Assembly: GCA_019634145.1 (NCBI GenBank)
Contig: JAHQVU010000009.1
Coordinates: forward strand, 1 to 36,796
Direction: 5' to 3'
DNA length: 36,796 nt
From: Micavibrio sp.
GTDB lineage: Bacteria > Pseudomonadota > Alphaproteobacteria > Micavibrionales > Micavibrionaceae
Position numbers and translations under genes: made by a program. The notes beneath the pieces are model-generated. The model worked only from the letters and a program-made list of their open reading frames with translations. It had not been told where the DNA came from and did no database searches. Positions 8,843 to 17,450 of this stretch are shown here, piece by piece (position 1 is the stretch's first letter; each line of letters begins with the position of its first letter).

Positions 8843-10222
8843 ATGAACTCACCGCAGAAGAAAAAACTGTTTATCAAAACATGGGGTTGTCAGATGAATG
8901 TCTATGACAGTAACCGCATGGCCGATGTGCTGCGCCCGCTTGGATATGAGCAAACCAAGAGTGCGGATGATGCCGATATGGTGATTTTGAACACCTGCCA
9001 CATTCGTGAAAAGGCGACAGACAAGGTTTTTTCCGATCTCGGTCGCTTGAAGGTTCATAAGAAAGATAAAGAAAAAGACGGTGGCCAGATGATTATGGCT
9101 GTCGCCGGATGCGTAGCGCAAGCCGAAGGGGATTTTATCCTTGAGCGCGCGCCCTATGTCGACATGGTGTTCGGGCCGCAGACGTATCACGAATTGCCGG
9201 AAATGGTCGCAAAGGCGACTAAATCAAATGGTGAAGCGCGTATTATCAATACTGAATTCCCCGGCGATAACAAGTTCGACAAACTGCCTGAAGAGCAGAT
9301 GAACACAGGCGTGAGCGCGTTCCTCTCTATTCAAGAGGGTTGCGATAAATTTTGCACATTCTGTGTTGTGCCTTATACGCGTGGATCAGAATATTCACGC
9401 GGCGCGAAAGAAATTATCGACGAAGCCAAGCGTATGGTTGATGGCGGTGCGCTGGAGATCACGCTGTTGGGGCAGAATGTGAATGCCTTTCATGGCACAT
9501 CCCCAGATGGGAAGAGTATTTGGGGTTTGGCTGATCTGCTGCATGCAGTCGCCGATATCGATGGGTTGGAGCGCATTCGCTACACTACTTCACACCCGCG
9601 CGATATGGATGATGATCTGATCGCGGCGCACGCCTTGCCAAAGTTACAGCCGTTTTTGCATTTGCCTGTGCAGAGTGGATCGGACAAGATTTTAGAGGCA
9701 ATGAACCGTAAACATAAGCGCGATTTGTTCTTTGATGTTGTCGAGCGCCTGCGTAAAGCGAGGCCTGACCTTACATTCTCATCTGACTTTATCGTCGGCT
9801 TCCCGGGTGAAACGGATCAAGACTTTGACGATACAATGGATTTGATCCGCCGCGTTGGGTTTGTATCCACATATTCTTTCAAATTCTCTGCCCGCCCGGG
9901 AACACCGGCGGCAAACATGAAAAACCTTGTGCATGATAAGGTGGCGTCCGAGCGCCTAGCCGCATTGCAAGGCTTGATAAATGAGCAGCAAGTTGAGTTT
10001 AACCGCCAGAGTGCCGGTTTGACCATGGGCGTATTATTGGATCGCCGTGGGAAAAAAGAAGGTCAGTTAATTGGCCGCTCGCCCTATAACCAGTCCGTTT
10101 TTGTCGAAGCGGATGACAGCCATATGAATAAGTTAGTTGACGTTTATATAGAAGAAGGTTTTGACAATTCATTAAAGGGGCGCTTGAAAGATAAAACCAG
10201 CACCCAAGAAAAAGCCGTTTAA
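8843..10222 (+). CDS. miaB: tRNA-2-methylthio-N6-dimethylallyladenosine synthase
   Basis: MiaB is a radical-SAM methylthiotransferase that adds a 2-methylthio group to i6A37 of tRNAs reading UNN codons. The N-terminal domain carries the auxiliary cluster cysteines C16, C52 and C90. The radical-SAM triad is in EGCDKFCTFC (C167, C171, C174), and a C-terminal TRAM domain follows from about residue 380. Starting at the ATG at 8843 gives 459 residues, the normal length, and places KTWGCQMN correctly at the N-terminus. An upstream in-frame TTG at 8807 adds an atypical, Cys- and Trp-containing stretch. It leads the phoH-ybeY-corC-lnt group. Confidence 0.97.
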   Translation: MNSPQKKKLFIKTWGCQMNVYDSNRMADVLRPLGYEQTKSADDADMVILNTCHIREKATDKVFSDLGRLKVHKKDKEKDGGQMIMAVAGCVAQAEGDFILERAPYVDMVFGPQTYHELPEMVAKATKSNGEARIINTEFPGDNKFDKLPEEQMNTGVSAFLSIQEGCDKFCTFCVVPYTRGSEYSRGAKEIIDEAKRMVDGGALEITLLGQNVNAFHGTSPDGKSIWGLADLLHAVADIDGLERIRYTTSHPRDMDDDLIAAHALPKLQPFLHLPVQSGSDKILEAMNRKHKRDLFFDVVERLRKARPDLTFSSDFIVGFPGETDQDFDDTMDLIRRVGFVSTYSFKFSARPGTPAANMKNLVHDKVASERLAALQGLINEQQVEFNRQSAGLTMGVLLDRRGKKEGQLIGRSPYNQSVFVEADDSHMNKLVDVYIEEGFDNSLKGRLKDKTSTQEKAV

Positions 10223-10268
10223 GAGCTTAATTTATAAAACATTATCAAAACAGGGAAAGTCACTTTAT

Positions 10269-10349
10269 ATGAGCAAAGTGCTCTATAATTCGCATTATGA
10301 TTTTGAATTAATAGAAGCTGATATGGATAACGCCCCTTCCACTCAGTAA
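10269..10349 (+). CDS. Possible 26-residue small ORF between miaB and the phoH-like gene
   Basis: An ATG frame of 26 codons starts at 10269 with GGGAAAG about 10 nt upstream. Its product begins MSKVLYNSHYDFEL and is acidic. An inverted repeat (ACGCCC at 10330-10335, GGGCGT at 10355-10360) overlaps its end. It may be a real small protein, a leader peptide or chance; there is no homology evidence. Confidence 0.25.
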   Translation: MSKVLYNSHYDFELIEADMDNAPSTQ

Positions 10350-10396
10350 GTCGTGGGCGTATAAAAAATAATCCACGCTGAAACCTAAAGTTATGC

Positions 10397-10402
10397 TATA
10401 AT
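10397..10402 (+). promoter_or_regulatory. -10 box ahead of the phoH-like gene
   Basis: A perfect TATAAT lies 34 bp before the proposed TTG start. No convincing -35 is found 16-18 bp upstream. This may give the ybeZ-ybeY-corC-lnt set its own promoter. Confidence 0.35.
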
Positions 10403-10435
10403 CAAAAGTGTAAACTATTAGAGGATGTTGACTAC

Positions 10436-11404
10436 TTGGCACATAATCTTACGCTGGAATTTAAAGATAACGATCTTCTCCCCCTGCTCTTTGGCGAGCA
10501 TAATTCACACCTTAAATATCTGGAAGAAAAGCTTGGCATCACGATTTCCGATCGCGGTAATCAATTGACTTTGAGCGGCTCGCACAGCCATGTGAAGACA
10601 GCGGAGAGTATCTTAAATATGCTGCAAGGGCGCATTGCGAAAAAGCTAGAGGTTGGGAAAGCAGAAATTGATGCTGTGTTGCGCTTTTTGCAAGATGGTA
10701 ATGAGAACGCCCCATCTCCCAGTGCTTCCAATGGCGATAGTGAAGGCATGGTTATAAAAACGCGCAAGAAAACAATTGTGCCGCGCTCTCCTAATCAAGC
10801 GCTTTATTTGCAAGCAATTCTGGATAACGAGTTGGTGTTCGGCCTTGGCCCCGCCGGTACGGGTAAAACCTATCTTGCTGTTGCGATGGCCGTTGCGATG
10901 CATTTAGAAGGCAAGGTAGAGCGTCTTATCTTTTGTCGCCCTGCAGTAGAAGCTGGCGAGCGCCTTGGTTTTCTACCCGGTGACCTTAAGGAAAAGGTCG
11001 ATCCATATTTACGTCCGATTTATGACGCCATTCAGGATATGATGCCGTGGGATCTGGCGCTTAAAAAGATGGAAAGCGGTGAAATAGAGATTGCCCCCCT
11101 CGCCTTTATGCGCGGACGCACACTCTCGAATGCCTTTGTTATACTCGACGAAGCGCAGAACACAACAACCACGCAGATGAAAATGCTGCTAACGCGATTA
11201 GGCGAATCCTCGCGCATGGTTGTAAATGGAGACCTCAGCCAGACCGACCTTCCGATAGGCGTTAAATCAGGCCTTCGTGATGGCGTAGAAACGTTGGAGG
11301 GCGTTGAAGGCATTCATTTCTCAAAGTTTACGCGTACCGATGTCATCCGCCACCCGCTTGTCGGTCGAATAATCGACGCATATGATGCTAAAAAAGGTAG
11401 CTAA
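10436..11404 (+). CDS. ybeZ: PhoH-family ATPase (YbeZ-like)
   Basis: This cytoplasmic P-loop protein of 322 residues has Walker A GPAGTGKT at 138-145 and Walker B ILDEAQ at 236-241, with a KH-like N-terminal part before residue 110. PhoH-type proteins are ATPases linked to RNA processing, and in this gene order they accompany the rRNA-maturation nuclease YbeY. The start is a TTG, preceded by AGAGGA about 11 nt upstream; the nearby ATG at 10425 is out of frame. The gene ends eight bases before ybeY, so the two are co-transcribed. Confidence 0.95.
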   Translation: MAHNLTLEFKDNDLLPLLFGEHNSHLKYLEEKLGITISDRGNQLTLSGSHSHVKTAESILNMLQGRIAKKLEVGKAEIDAVLRFLQDGNENAPSPSASNGDSEGMVIKTRKKTIVPRSPNQALYLQAILDNELVFGLGPAGTGKTYLAVAMAVAMHLEGKVERLIFCRPAVEAGERLGFLPGDLKEKVDPYLRPIYDAIQDMMPWDLALKKMESGEIEIAPLAFMRGRTLSNAFVILDEAQNTTTTQMKMLLTRLGESSRMVVNGDLSQTDLPIGVKSGLRDGVETLEGVEGIHFSKFTRTDVIRHPLVGRIIDAYDAKKGS

Positions 11405-11412
11405 CCATTATC

Positions 11413-11901
11413 ATGAATACCATAGAGATCGATATTGCACGAGAGTGCGATAAATGGCCGCAGGATATTGAAGAACTCACAAAAAGAACGGTCGACAAAA
11501 CCTTAAAGCGTTCCCTGCCCAAAGCCTTTGGCGAAATCAGCATTGTTTTGGCGAATGATACATTCATCCGTAAGCTCAACAAAGATTTCCGCGGTAAAGA
11601 TAAACCAACAAATGTTTTGTCCTTCCCGCAATTGGATCGCGAAGAACTGGCAGGGGCAAAAGGGTATTTATCACTCGGCGATGTAATCCTATCCTATGAA
11701 ACGATTTATCGCGAAGCTAAAGAACAAAATAAAAGCTTTTACGACCATACTACCCATATGCTGGTGCATGGAACGCTGCATATCCTGGGCCATGACCACA
11801 TCATTGACAGCGAAGCAGAAGAGATGGAAGCTTTAGAAATTAAAATCCTCGAAGCGTTGGATGTAAAAAACCCCTATGAATCCGCTCCTAATATGGCATA
11901 A
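11413..11901 (+). CDS. ybeY: Endoribonuclease YbeY, rRNA maturation factor
   Basis: YbeY is a zinc-dependent endoribonuclease needed for 16S rRNA 3'-end maturation and ribosome quality control. The metal-binding motif HGTLHILGHDH is intact (H119, H123, H129), and the preceding TNVLSFP segment near residue 66 is typical. Length, at 162 residues, is normal. It lies between the PhoH-like ATPase and the CBS protein, the same order as E. coli ybeZ-ybeY-ybeX-lnt. The ribosome site is weak, which suggests translational coupling to the gene before it. Confidence 0.97.
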   Translation: MNTIEIDIARECDKWPQDIEELTKRTVDKTLKRSLPKAFGEISIVLANDTFIRKLNKDFRGKDKPTNVLSFPQLDREELAGAKGYLSLGDVILSYETIYREAKEQNKSFYDHTTHMLVHGTLHILGHDHIIDSEAEEMEALEIKILEALDVKNPYESAPNMA

Positions 11902-11943
11902 TGCGAACTGATCATGTTGAGAACACCAAAGGAGACCCATGCA

Positions 11944-12888
11944 ATGTCTATTACTTCACCTGACAATAAAGATCAGGATGAGGATAGTGAGCATTCGCCC
12001 ATAGCTGGCAAGACAGCTAAAAACAGTTCTATAATGAATATGCTTAAAAATTTACTCGCAAATCAGCAGGCCGAAGAAAACAGTCATAAAGACAGCCACA
12101 CAGACCATCGCGATCTCAGCCAATATAACTCGGACGATGCCATTTCCGAGCATGAAAACGAGCTGTTGGACAACATCCTAAAACTACGCAGCATTAAAGT
12201 TGATGAAGTCATGGTTCCGCGCGCGGATATAATAGCCCTCGACATCAAATCATCGAAGCAAGATTTTCTGAAAATGCTTGCCAGCCAGCAATTTAGCCGC
12301 ATCCCTGTATATATGGATACTCTCGATGAAGTGCTAGGCACAGTTCATCTGAAGGATATCGTTGGCTCACTCGCACGTGGCGAAGACTTTGATCTAAAAG
12401 ATATGCTCACCGATGTTCCGATCGTTTCCCCATTTATGCCGGTACTCGATCTACTATTGACCATGCGTGACAATAGACGTCACATGGTGATGGTCGTTGA
12501 TGAGTTTGGCGGCATTGATGGCCTGGTAACAATCGGCGATATCATTGAGGCGATCGTGGGCGAGATGGAAGACGAGCACGATATTAACGAACCCATTCAA
12601 ATTCAAGAGCGTCAAGATGGCTCACTTATAGTCGATGCCCGCGTGGATATCGAAGACTTCGAAGGACAATTTGGCGAAGTATTCACCGACGAAGAACGCG
12701 AAGAAAGTGACACTATGGGTGGATTGGCATTTAAACTAGCGGGACGCGTGCCTGTGAGAGGCGAGGTCCTTACGCACGAAAGTGGGCTGACCATGGAAAT
12801 CGTTGATGCCGATCGCAGACGCGTAAAACGCCTACGCGTGTCTAACATACCCGAAGCAGGGGCAGCCGGTGACATTACAAACTCTTAG
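11944..12888 (+). CDS. corC: CorC/HlyC-family CBS-domain protein (YbeX-like)
   Basis: The protein has 314 residues: a charged N-terminal tail, VDEVMVPRADI introducing a CBS pair (about residues 85-210), then a CorC_HlyC domain to the end. There is no DUF21 membrane domain, so this is the soluble short type. Members of this family are tied to magnesium or cobalt homeostasis in older work and to ribosome maturation in the ybeX context. The ATG at 11944 has AAAGGAGA 8 nt upstream and is preferred over the ATG at 11914. Its end overlaps the lnt start by 20 bases. Confidence 0.93.
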   Translation: MSITSPDNKDQDEDSEHSPIAGKTAKNSSIMNMLKNLLANQQAEENSHKDSHTDHRDLSQYNSDDAISEHENELLDNILKLRSIKVDEVMVPRADIIALDIKSSKQDFLKMLASQQFSRIPVYMDTLDEVLGTVHLKDIVGSLARGEDFDLKDMLTDVPIVSPFMPVLDLLLTMRDNRRHMVMVVDEFGGIDGLVTIGDIIEAIVGEMEDEHDINEPIQIQERQDGSLIVDARVDIEDFEGQFGEVFTDEEREESDTMGGLAFKLAGRVPVRGEVLTHESGLTMEIVDADRRRVKRLRVSNIPEAGAAGDITNS

Positions 12889-14308
12889 AGATCGCCTCGC
12901 GCTTTTACGTTATTCCGCCCCTCTAAGCTTTGCGCTTGGCGCATTTTCTGCGCTTTCCATGGCGCCACTTAACGCATTCCCAGCTCTTTTCATTGGCCTA
13001 TCCGCCCTTTATGTGCTGTTATATCTGGCTACAAAAAAGCGCGCATCATTCGCTATAGGCTGGTTTTTCGGCTTTGGTTATTTTCTGTGCAGCCTGTCAT
13101 GGATTGGCAATGCCCTACTCGTCGATGGGAATCCATATAAATGGGTGTATCCTCTTGCCATCATAGGACTTCCATTCATCTTTGCGTTTTATACGGGTAT
13201 CGCTGCTCTAGTCACACACTGGATCAAACTCGATAAAATTTGGGGCTTTTGCGCTTTCGTTGGCCTTTGGGTTTTAGCCGAATTGGCGAGAGGGTTTCTA
13301 TTCACGGGCTTCCCATGGAATCTCTATGCCTATGGTTGGGGCGGAACCCTAAGCATGGTGCAAATAATATCTATTATCGGAACATATGGTTTAAGCGCCC
13401 TAACAATTTTCTGGGCCAGCTCGCCTGGTTTTATAATGATAGCCAAAAAACAGGTACGTTGGGGCGTATGCTTTCTAGCGGTTATGACACTCGCCTTAAA
13501 TTTTGGGTATGGCTTTACCCGCCTGCAATCCAACCCCATCAGATATAACGATGATGTCTCGCTCGTCATAGTCCAGCCAAATATACCTCAGAGTGAAAAA
13601 TGGGATAGCGCAAAATCAGCCGAGCATTTTGCAAAACTTCTCAAGCTGAGCGTTGCGCAAAATGAAAACCCACCCCCCACCTATATCATCTGGCCGGAAA
13701 CTGCTATTAAAAGCTGGCTGATAACAGACCGAGGCGTGATGAACTCCATACGGTCTGTGCTCGCCACCTATACTGGGCCAGCATATGTCATCACTGGAAT
13801 TTTACGCTACGCCCCCAAAAGCGAAACCTATCGCAACTCAATTATTATGATCGACAAAGGCGGGGAAATATCGAATGGGTATGATAAATACCACCTCGTC
13901 CCTTTCGGAGAGTACATTCCCTATCAACAATATATTCCATTGCGACCAGTAGCAGAGTTTAGCGGCTTTGAAAAAGGCACAGGCCCCATGACCTTAGTCA
14001 CGCCAGAAGGCCTAAGTTACAGCCCGCTTGTTTGTTACGAAATACTATTTCCGGGCCGCAGCATTGTTAAAGGCGATAAAGTTGATTTCATTATCAACAC
14101 CACAAATGATGCGTGGTACGGGGTAAGCGCTGGCCCTCATCAGCATTTCCAAAAAGCTGTTTTTAGAGCTATAGAATCAGGCACTCCGGTTATACGCTCT
14201 GCCAACACAGGATTCAGTGGTGCCATTGATTCATTTGGCCGTGAACTGGCAAAGTCCTCCCTTTATTCAAACGATATTATCCAAATAAACCTTCCAATTA
14301 AAAAATAA
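12869..14308 (+). CDS. lnt: Apolipoprotein N-acyltransferase
   Basis: Lnt is the inner-membrane enzyme that adds the third acyl chain to lipoproteins. Several hydrophobic spans cover residues 15-215, followed by a periplasmic nitrilase-like domain. The catalytic triad is present: E277 in WPETAIKS, K340 in YDKYHLVPFGEYIP and C389 in VCYEILFPG. It starts at a GTG inside the end of corC with AGGGG upstream, so the two genes are translationally coupled. At 479 residues it is close to the normal length of about 500-530. Confidence 0.96.
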   Translation: MTLQTLRDRLALLRYSAPLSFALGAFSALSMAPLNAFPALFIGLSALYVLLYLATKKRASFAIGWFFGFGYFLCSLSWIGNALLVDGNPYKWVYPLAIIGLPFIFAFYTGIAALVTHWIKLDKIWGFCAFVGLWVLAELARGFLFTGFPWNLYAYGWGGTLSMVQIISIIGTYGLSALTIFWASSPGFIMIAKKQVRWGVCFLAVMTLALNFGYGFTRLQSNPIRYNDDVSLVIVQPNIPQSEKWDSAKSAEHFAKLLKLSVAQNENPPPTYIIWPETAIKSWLITDRGVMNSIRSVLATYTGPAYVITGILRYAPKSETYRNSIIMIDKGGEISNGYDKYHLVPFGEYIPYQQYIPLRPVAEFSGFEKGTGPMTLVTPEGLSYSPLVCYEILFPGRSIVKGDKVDFIINTTNDAWYGVSAGPHQHFQKAVFRAIESGTPVIRSANTGFSGAIDSFGRELAKSSLYSNDIIQINLPIKK

Positions 14309-14338
14309 AAAATATTAGACTTTTCCCAAATAAAGATT

Positions 14339-14362
14339 ACTTTTCTTAATAGAAAAGTTTTT
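14339..14362 (+). terminator. Probable weak terminator after lnt
   Basis: An eight-pair AT-rich stem, ACTTTTCT / AGAAAAGT with a TAAT loop, is followed by a T run. The rest of the 248-bp gap before the next gene is very AT-rich, with no other clear element. Confidence 0.55.
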
Positions 14363-14556
14363 ATTTAAGTGAAGTACACCCTATAGTTTATAAGAAACAT
14401 CATATTTTAAGTAATTATTATACCTAAGGTTAGTTGCGCTGGTGTGCTGCTGGCTTTACCTTTCAAAATGAAGACTGCTTGAATATTTGCCAAGCGCTAA
14501 ATATAAAAATCTATAAGCGTTGTATTTGGCAAATAAATTTTATAATGAGATAAAGA

Positions 14557-15003
14557 ATGACAAATAAAATTAAAACTAAGGGAACACCAAACAAAGTTGA
14601 CATCCATGTAGGGCAACGCTTACGCATTCGGCGTTCATTAATGGGGTTCAGCCAAGAGAAATTAGCCTCTCTTATTGGCCTTACATTTCAACAAATTCAA
14701 AAATACGAACGAGGCACGAATAGAGTTAGTGCGGGACGCCTCTATGAACTCAGCAAAATTCTTGAAGTACCTGTTAATTACTTCTTTGATCAAATAAACA
14801 GCTCATTGACTGACGGCTCTACTCAACCTGGGATGTCAGACAATAATCAGGAATCATTCAAAAGCAAAAGCAACGAGATGGATGACATTATGTCTAGCAA
14901 AGAGACTCTTGAGCTGATCCGCATATATTACTCAATTGAGAATTCTGATACACGTAAGGATTTGTTAAAACTTATCAAAGGCATGATAGCTCATTTCAAA
15001 TAA
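14557..15003 (+). CDS. Cro/C1-type helix-turn-helix regulator
   Basis: This 148-residue protein has an XRE-family DNA-binding domain at about residues 17-72 (HVGQRLRIRRSLMGFSQEKL, then LTFQQIQKYERG), followed by VPVNYFFD and a polar, probably flexible C-terminal region. Small regulators of this type are often found just upstream of metK in alphaproteobacteria. The target is unknown; acting on its own promoter or on metK would be a reasonable guess. It is flanked by AT-rich gaps on both sides and is likely transcribed separately from lnt. Confidence 0.9.
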   Translation: MTNKIKTKGTPNKVDIHVGQRLRIRRSLMGFSQEKLASLIGLTFQQIQKYERGTNRVSAGRLYELSKILEVPVNYFFDQINSSLTDGSTQPGMSDNNQESFKSKSNEMDDIMSSKETLELIRIYYSIENSDTRKDLLKLIKGMIAHFK

Positions 15004-15028
15004 TTCTTTATTAAAAAAATTCTCACGC

Positions 15029-15073
15029 ACAATAAAATTATGGCTTGCAAGGATTATGAGCCGGCTCTATTGT
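15029..15073 (+). promoter_or_regulatory. Possible structured leader of metK
   Basis: Outer arms ACAATA / TATTGT (15029-15034 and 15068-15073) enclose GGCT / AGCC (15042-15045 and 15059-15062); the palindrome GAGCCGGCTC is also present. It does not fit the SAM-II or SAM/SAH riboswitch sequences I know. A leader function is only a possibility. Confidence 0.3.
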
Positions 15074-15116
15074 CTAGGTAAGGAATTTTACAAAAACAGT
15101 TGTAAGGAATATTATC

Positions 15117-16340
15117 ATGAGTACGGCCAAAGCTATGCCAGCAGAATTTACGCACACGAAACCGGAGCTTAAAGATTACATCTTTACTAGCGAATCTGTT
15201 TCAGAAGGCCATCCCGATAAAATCTGCGACCGCATTTCCGATTCTATACTCGACCTATTCTTAAACGAAGACCCTTATTCGCGCGTTGCCTGTGAGACTT
15301 TGGTTACAACTGATACGGTTGTTTTGGCGGGCGAAGTACGCGGCCCCGAAAGCATCACTAAAGATAAGATGGAGCAAGCCGCGCGTGAAGCGATTAAAGA
15401 TATCGGTTATGAGCAAGAAGGCTTTCACTGGAACACCACTAATGTTCAGGTTCTGCTGCACAAGCAATCTGTCGACATCGCACAAGGTGTAGATGAAGGC
15501 ACAGGCGTTGACACAAATGAAGGCGCCGGAGACCAAGGTATTATGTTCGGCTATGCTTGCCGCGAGACTGATGCGCTTATGCCGGCGGCTATTCACTACT
15601 CTCATGAGATTTTGCGTGGTCTAGCCGATGCACGTAAAAATGGCGATTTAAAAGGCAAAATTGAGCCGGATGCCAAATCTCAGGTCACGCTGGAGTATCG
15701 CGATGACAAGCCTGTTCGTGCAACATCCGTTGTTGTATCAACGCAGCACGCCGAAGGTCTATCACAAGATGATGTGCGTGCGATGGTTATGCCTTATATC
15801 GAGCGCGTACTCCCCGAAGGATTCATGCCTCCTGAAGAAGAAATTTACATCAACCCTACAGGTCGTTTTGTAATCGGTGGCCCCGTTGGTGATGCCGGCC
15901 TTACCGGACGCAAGATCATTGTTGATACATATGGCGGCGCGGCACCGCATGGTGGCGGCGCATTCTCTGGAAAAGATCCTACAAAAGTTGACCGCTCGGC
16001 TGCTTATATAGCACGCTACCTAGCGAAAAACGTTGTTGCCGCTGGTTATGCCGAAGGGTGTACAATCCAGCTTGCTTATGCGATCGGTGTTTCAAAGCCG
16101 CTTGGCGTGTATGTGAACACACATGGTACAGGCAAAGCGCCAGAAGCCGCTATCATCAAGGCGCTTACAAGCCTCGTTGATCTCTCACCACGCGGTATTC
16201 GTGAGCATTTGCAAATGAACAAGCCTATATACGCTCCATCTGCTGCTTATGGTCACTTTGGCCGCAAGCCGACAGCGGAAGGTCACTTCTCATGGGAAAA
16301 AACTGATCTGGTTACAGATCTACAGCGCATCCTTGGCTAA
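15117..16340 (+). CDS. metK: S-adenosylmethionine synthetase
   Basis: MetK makes S-adenosylmethionine from methionine and ATP; the neighbouring TrmB and the radical-SAM enzyme MiaB use this product. The N-terminal signature [15 protein letters not shown] is near residues 28-42, the active-site loop around [12 protein letters not shown] near 135-146, and the [19 protein letters not shown] segment near 280. Length, at 407 residues, is normal with a short N-terminal addition. AAGGA lies about 9 nt before the ATG. Confidence 0.98.
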   Translation: MSTAKAMPAEFTHTKPELKDYIFTSESVSEGHPDKICDRISDSILDLFLNEDPYSRVACETLVTTDTVVLAGEVRGPESITKDKMEQAAREAIKDIGYEQEGFHWNTTNVQVLLHKQSVDIAQGVDEGTGVDTNEGAGDQGIMFGYACRETDALMPAAIHYSHEILRGLADARKNGDLKGKIEPDAKSQVTLEYRDDKPVRATSVVVSTQHAEGLSQDDVRAMVMPYIERVLPEGFMPPEEEIYINPTGRFVIGGPVGDAGLTGRKIIVDTYGGAAPHGGGAFSGKDPTKVDRSAAYIARYLAKNVVAAGYAEGCTIQLAYAIGVSKPLGVYVNTHGTGKAPEAAIIKALTSLVDLSPRGIREHLQMNKPIYAPSAAYGHFGRKPTAEGHFSWEKTDLVTDLQRILG

Positions 16341-17034
16341 ATCCGATATTAAAGAAAAACGTGTGTATGGGCGGCGGCAAAACCGCCCACTGAAGGGCGA
16401 GCGTCTAGATGCGTATCAGACGTTACTCCCCCGGCTTGCCTTATCAAAAGAACAATTGAAAGAAGATGCTAGCCTTGATCCGCGCACCCTCTTCTCTTCG
16501 CCCTTTAAAGAGCTATGGTTTGAAATTGGTTTCGGTTCTGGCGAACATCTGGCCGAATTAATGCGCAGGCAGCCAGACAATGCCTTTCTTGGGGCAGAGC
16601 CTTTCATTAATGGTATGGCCGCTTTTTTACGTGATATAGCCGAAATGCCGCACGATAATATTCGCGTACATATGGATGATGCGATGATGCTTGCAAACTC
16701 ATTAGCTGATGAAAGCGTGGACGGTCTCTATATCCTCAATGCTGACCCATGGCATAAAAAGCGCCATCACAAACGCCGCATTATTCGCCGCGAGACGCTG
16801 GATTGCTTCCACCGCATCCTTAAACCCGGCGGACATCTTATCGCAAGTACGGATGTGCCCTACCTAGCGGAATGGATTATTACTGAAGTTACACTTCATG
16901 GAGGATTTGAATGGACAGCGAACAAAGCCGATGATTGGCGCGTGCGTCCTGATGATTGGATCACCACAGCCTATGAGGTCAAGGGGGCTAAAGGAGCAAC
17001 CCAAATGAGCTATTTGCTTTTTCAAAAAGCCTAA
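16333..17034 (+). CDS. trmB: tRNA (guanine-N7-)-methyltransferase
   Basis: TrmB methylates G46 in the variable loop of tRNA using S-adenosylmethionine. The SAM-binding motif [14 protein letters not shown] is followed by AEPFINGM, and the family segment [14 protein letters not shown] is intact. The frame extends back into metK to 16249, but the conserved part begins only around [11 protein letters not shown] place the start at the TTG at 16333, which overlaps the metK stop region and yields 233 residues, the usual length. The true start remains uncertain because no strong ribosome site is visible. Confidence 0.94.
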   Translation: MAKSDIKEKRVYGRRQNRPLKGERLDAYQTLLPRLALSKEQLKEDASLDPRTLFSSPFKELWFEIGFGSGEHLAELMRRQPDNAFLGAEPFINGMAAFLRDIAEMPHDNIRVHMDDAMMLANSLADESVDGLYILNADPWHKKRHHKRRIIRRETLDCFHRILKPGGHLIASTDVPYLAEWIITEVTLHGGFEWTANKADDWRVRPDDWITTAYEVKGAKGATQMSYLLFQKA

Positions 17035-17102
17035 CCATGCCACCCCATGCATTTATGTAATTAAAAAATCACAATATTGCACAATAAATAACAAACAGGG
17101 TG

Positions 17103-17131
17103 TTGACACACCTTACACTCTCTTATATAGA
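17103..17131 (+). promoter_or_regulatory. Strong sigma-70 promoter of a non-coding transcript
   Basis: TTGACA (17103-17108), a 17-bp spacer and TATAGA (17126-17131) give an almost ideal promoter. No protein-coding frame starts downstream before the terminator at 17298-17325. Confidence 0.8.
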
Positions 17132-17137
17132 AGACGC

Positions 17138-17325
17138 CACAAAAAGCCGATGTTTTCAAAAACATCTTTAGTGAGCAATCAGTTGGTATAAAAACAGAAA
17201 ATCCAATTGGTAAGCCTTGCTAAGTTCTCTAACTAAAAAATACAGACAGAGCAGGAAATAAATAGAGAGTGACAAACGGTGAAAACCGGAGGGTAAAAAA
17301 GCAGGCTTGGCGGTCTGCTTTTTTT
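17138..17325 (+). ncRNA. Candidate structured non-coding RNA, about 190 nt, family unknown
   Basis: The segment has its own promoter and terminator and no convincing ORF. Visible helices are GATGTTT / AAACATC with a TCAA loop; AGCAA / TTGCT enclosing GTTGG / CCAAT; TCTCT / AGAGA; and a GAAA-capped CGGT / ACCG hairpin followed by an exposed GGAGGG. Length is in the range of 6S RNA, but I could not build the single long helix with a central bubble that defines 6S. tmRNA, RNase P and SRP RNA signatures are absent. It may be a free small RNA or an early leader of the rimP operon. Confidence 0.6.
17298..17325 (+). terminator. Rho-independent terminator of the candidate ncRNA
   Basis: The stem AAAGCAGGC / GTCTGCTTT (one G-T pair) has a 6-nt loop and ends in a run of seven T residues. 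Confidence 0.85.
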
Positions 17326-17343
17326 ATATCCTTGAAATAATAC

Positions 17344-17372
17344 TTGCGCGGTCGTGGTATGCGCGTTATAAC
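17344..17372 (+). promoter_or_regulatory. Probable promoter of the rimP-nusA-infB operon
   Basis: TTGCGC (17344-17349), a 17-bp spacer and TATAAC (17367-17372) lie just after the ncRNA terminator. Initiation near 17379 would give a leader of about 70 nt before rimP. Confidence 0.5.
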
Positions 17373-17399
17373 ACCCATACATTCCGATCTTATACAGAC

Positions 17400-17428
17400 G
17401 GTGGGCTCGAAAGAGACCCGCCTTTTTT
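17400..17428 (+). terminator. Attenuator-like terminator in the rimP leader
   Basis: GGTGGGCTC pairs with GAG-A-CCCGCC (one bulged A, one G-T pair) over a GAAA loop and is followed by six T residues, only 22 bp before the rimP ATG. The operon must be read through it, so regulated termination is likely. Nus-factor operons of other bacteria are known to have leader terminators. Confidence 0.8.
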
Positions 17429-17450
17429 ATTGAGTTTTGAAAGGTAAGAG

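Noticed and set aside
15020-15116. SAM-II or SAM/SAH riboswitch before metK
   Set aside because: The gap contains folded segments, but neither the SAM-II pseudoknot sequence nor the SAM/SAH core could be matched.
16249-16332. N-terminal extension of trmB into metK
   Set aside because: The added 28 residues are encoded by the overlapping metK frame and are not part of the TrmB family sequence.
17103-17325. 6S RNA (ssrS), tmRNA, RNase P or SRP RNA as identity of the ncRNA
   Set aside because: I could not build the long 6S helix with central bubble and did not see the diagnostic sequences of the other three, so I leave the family open.
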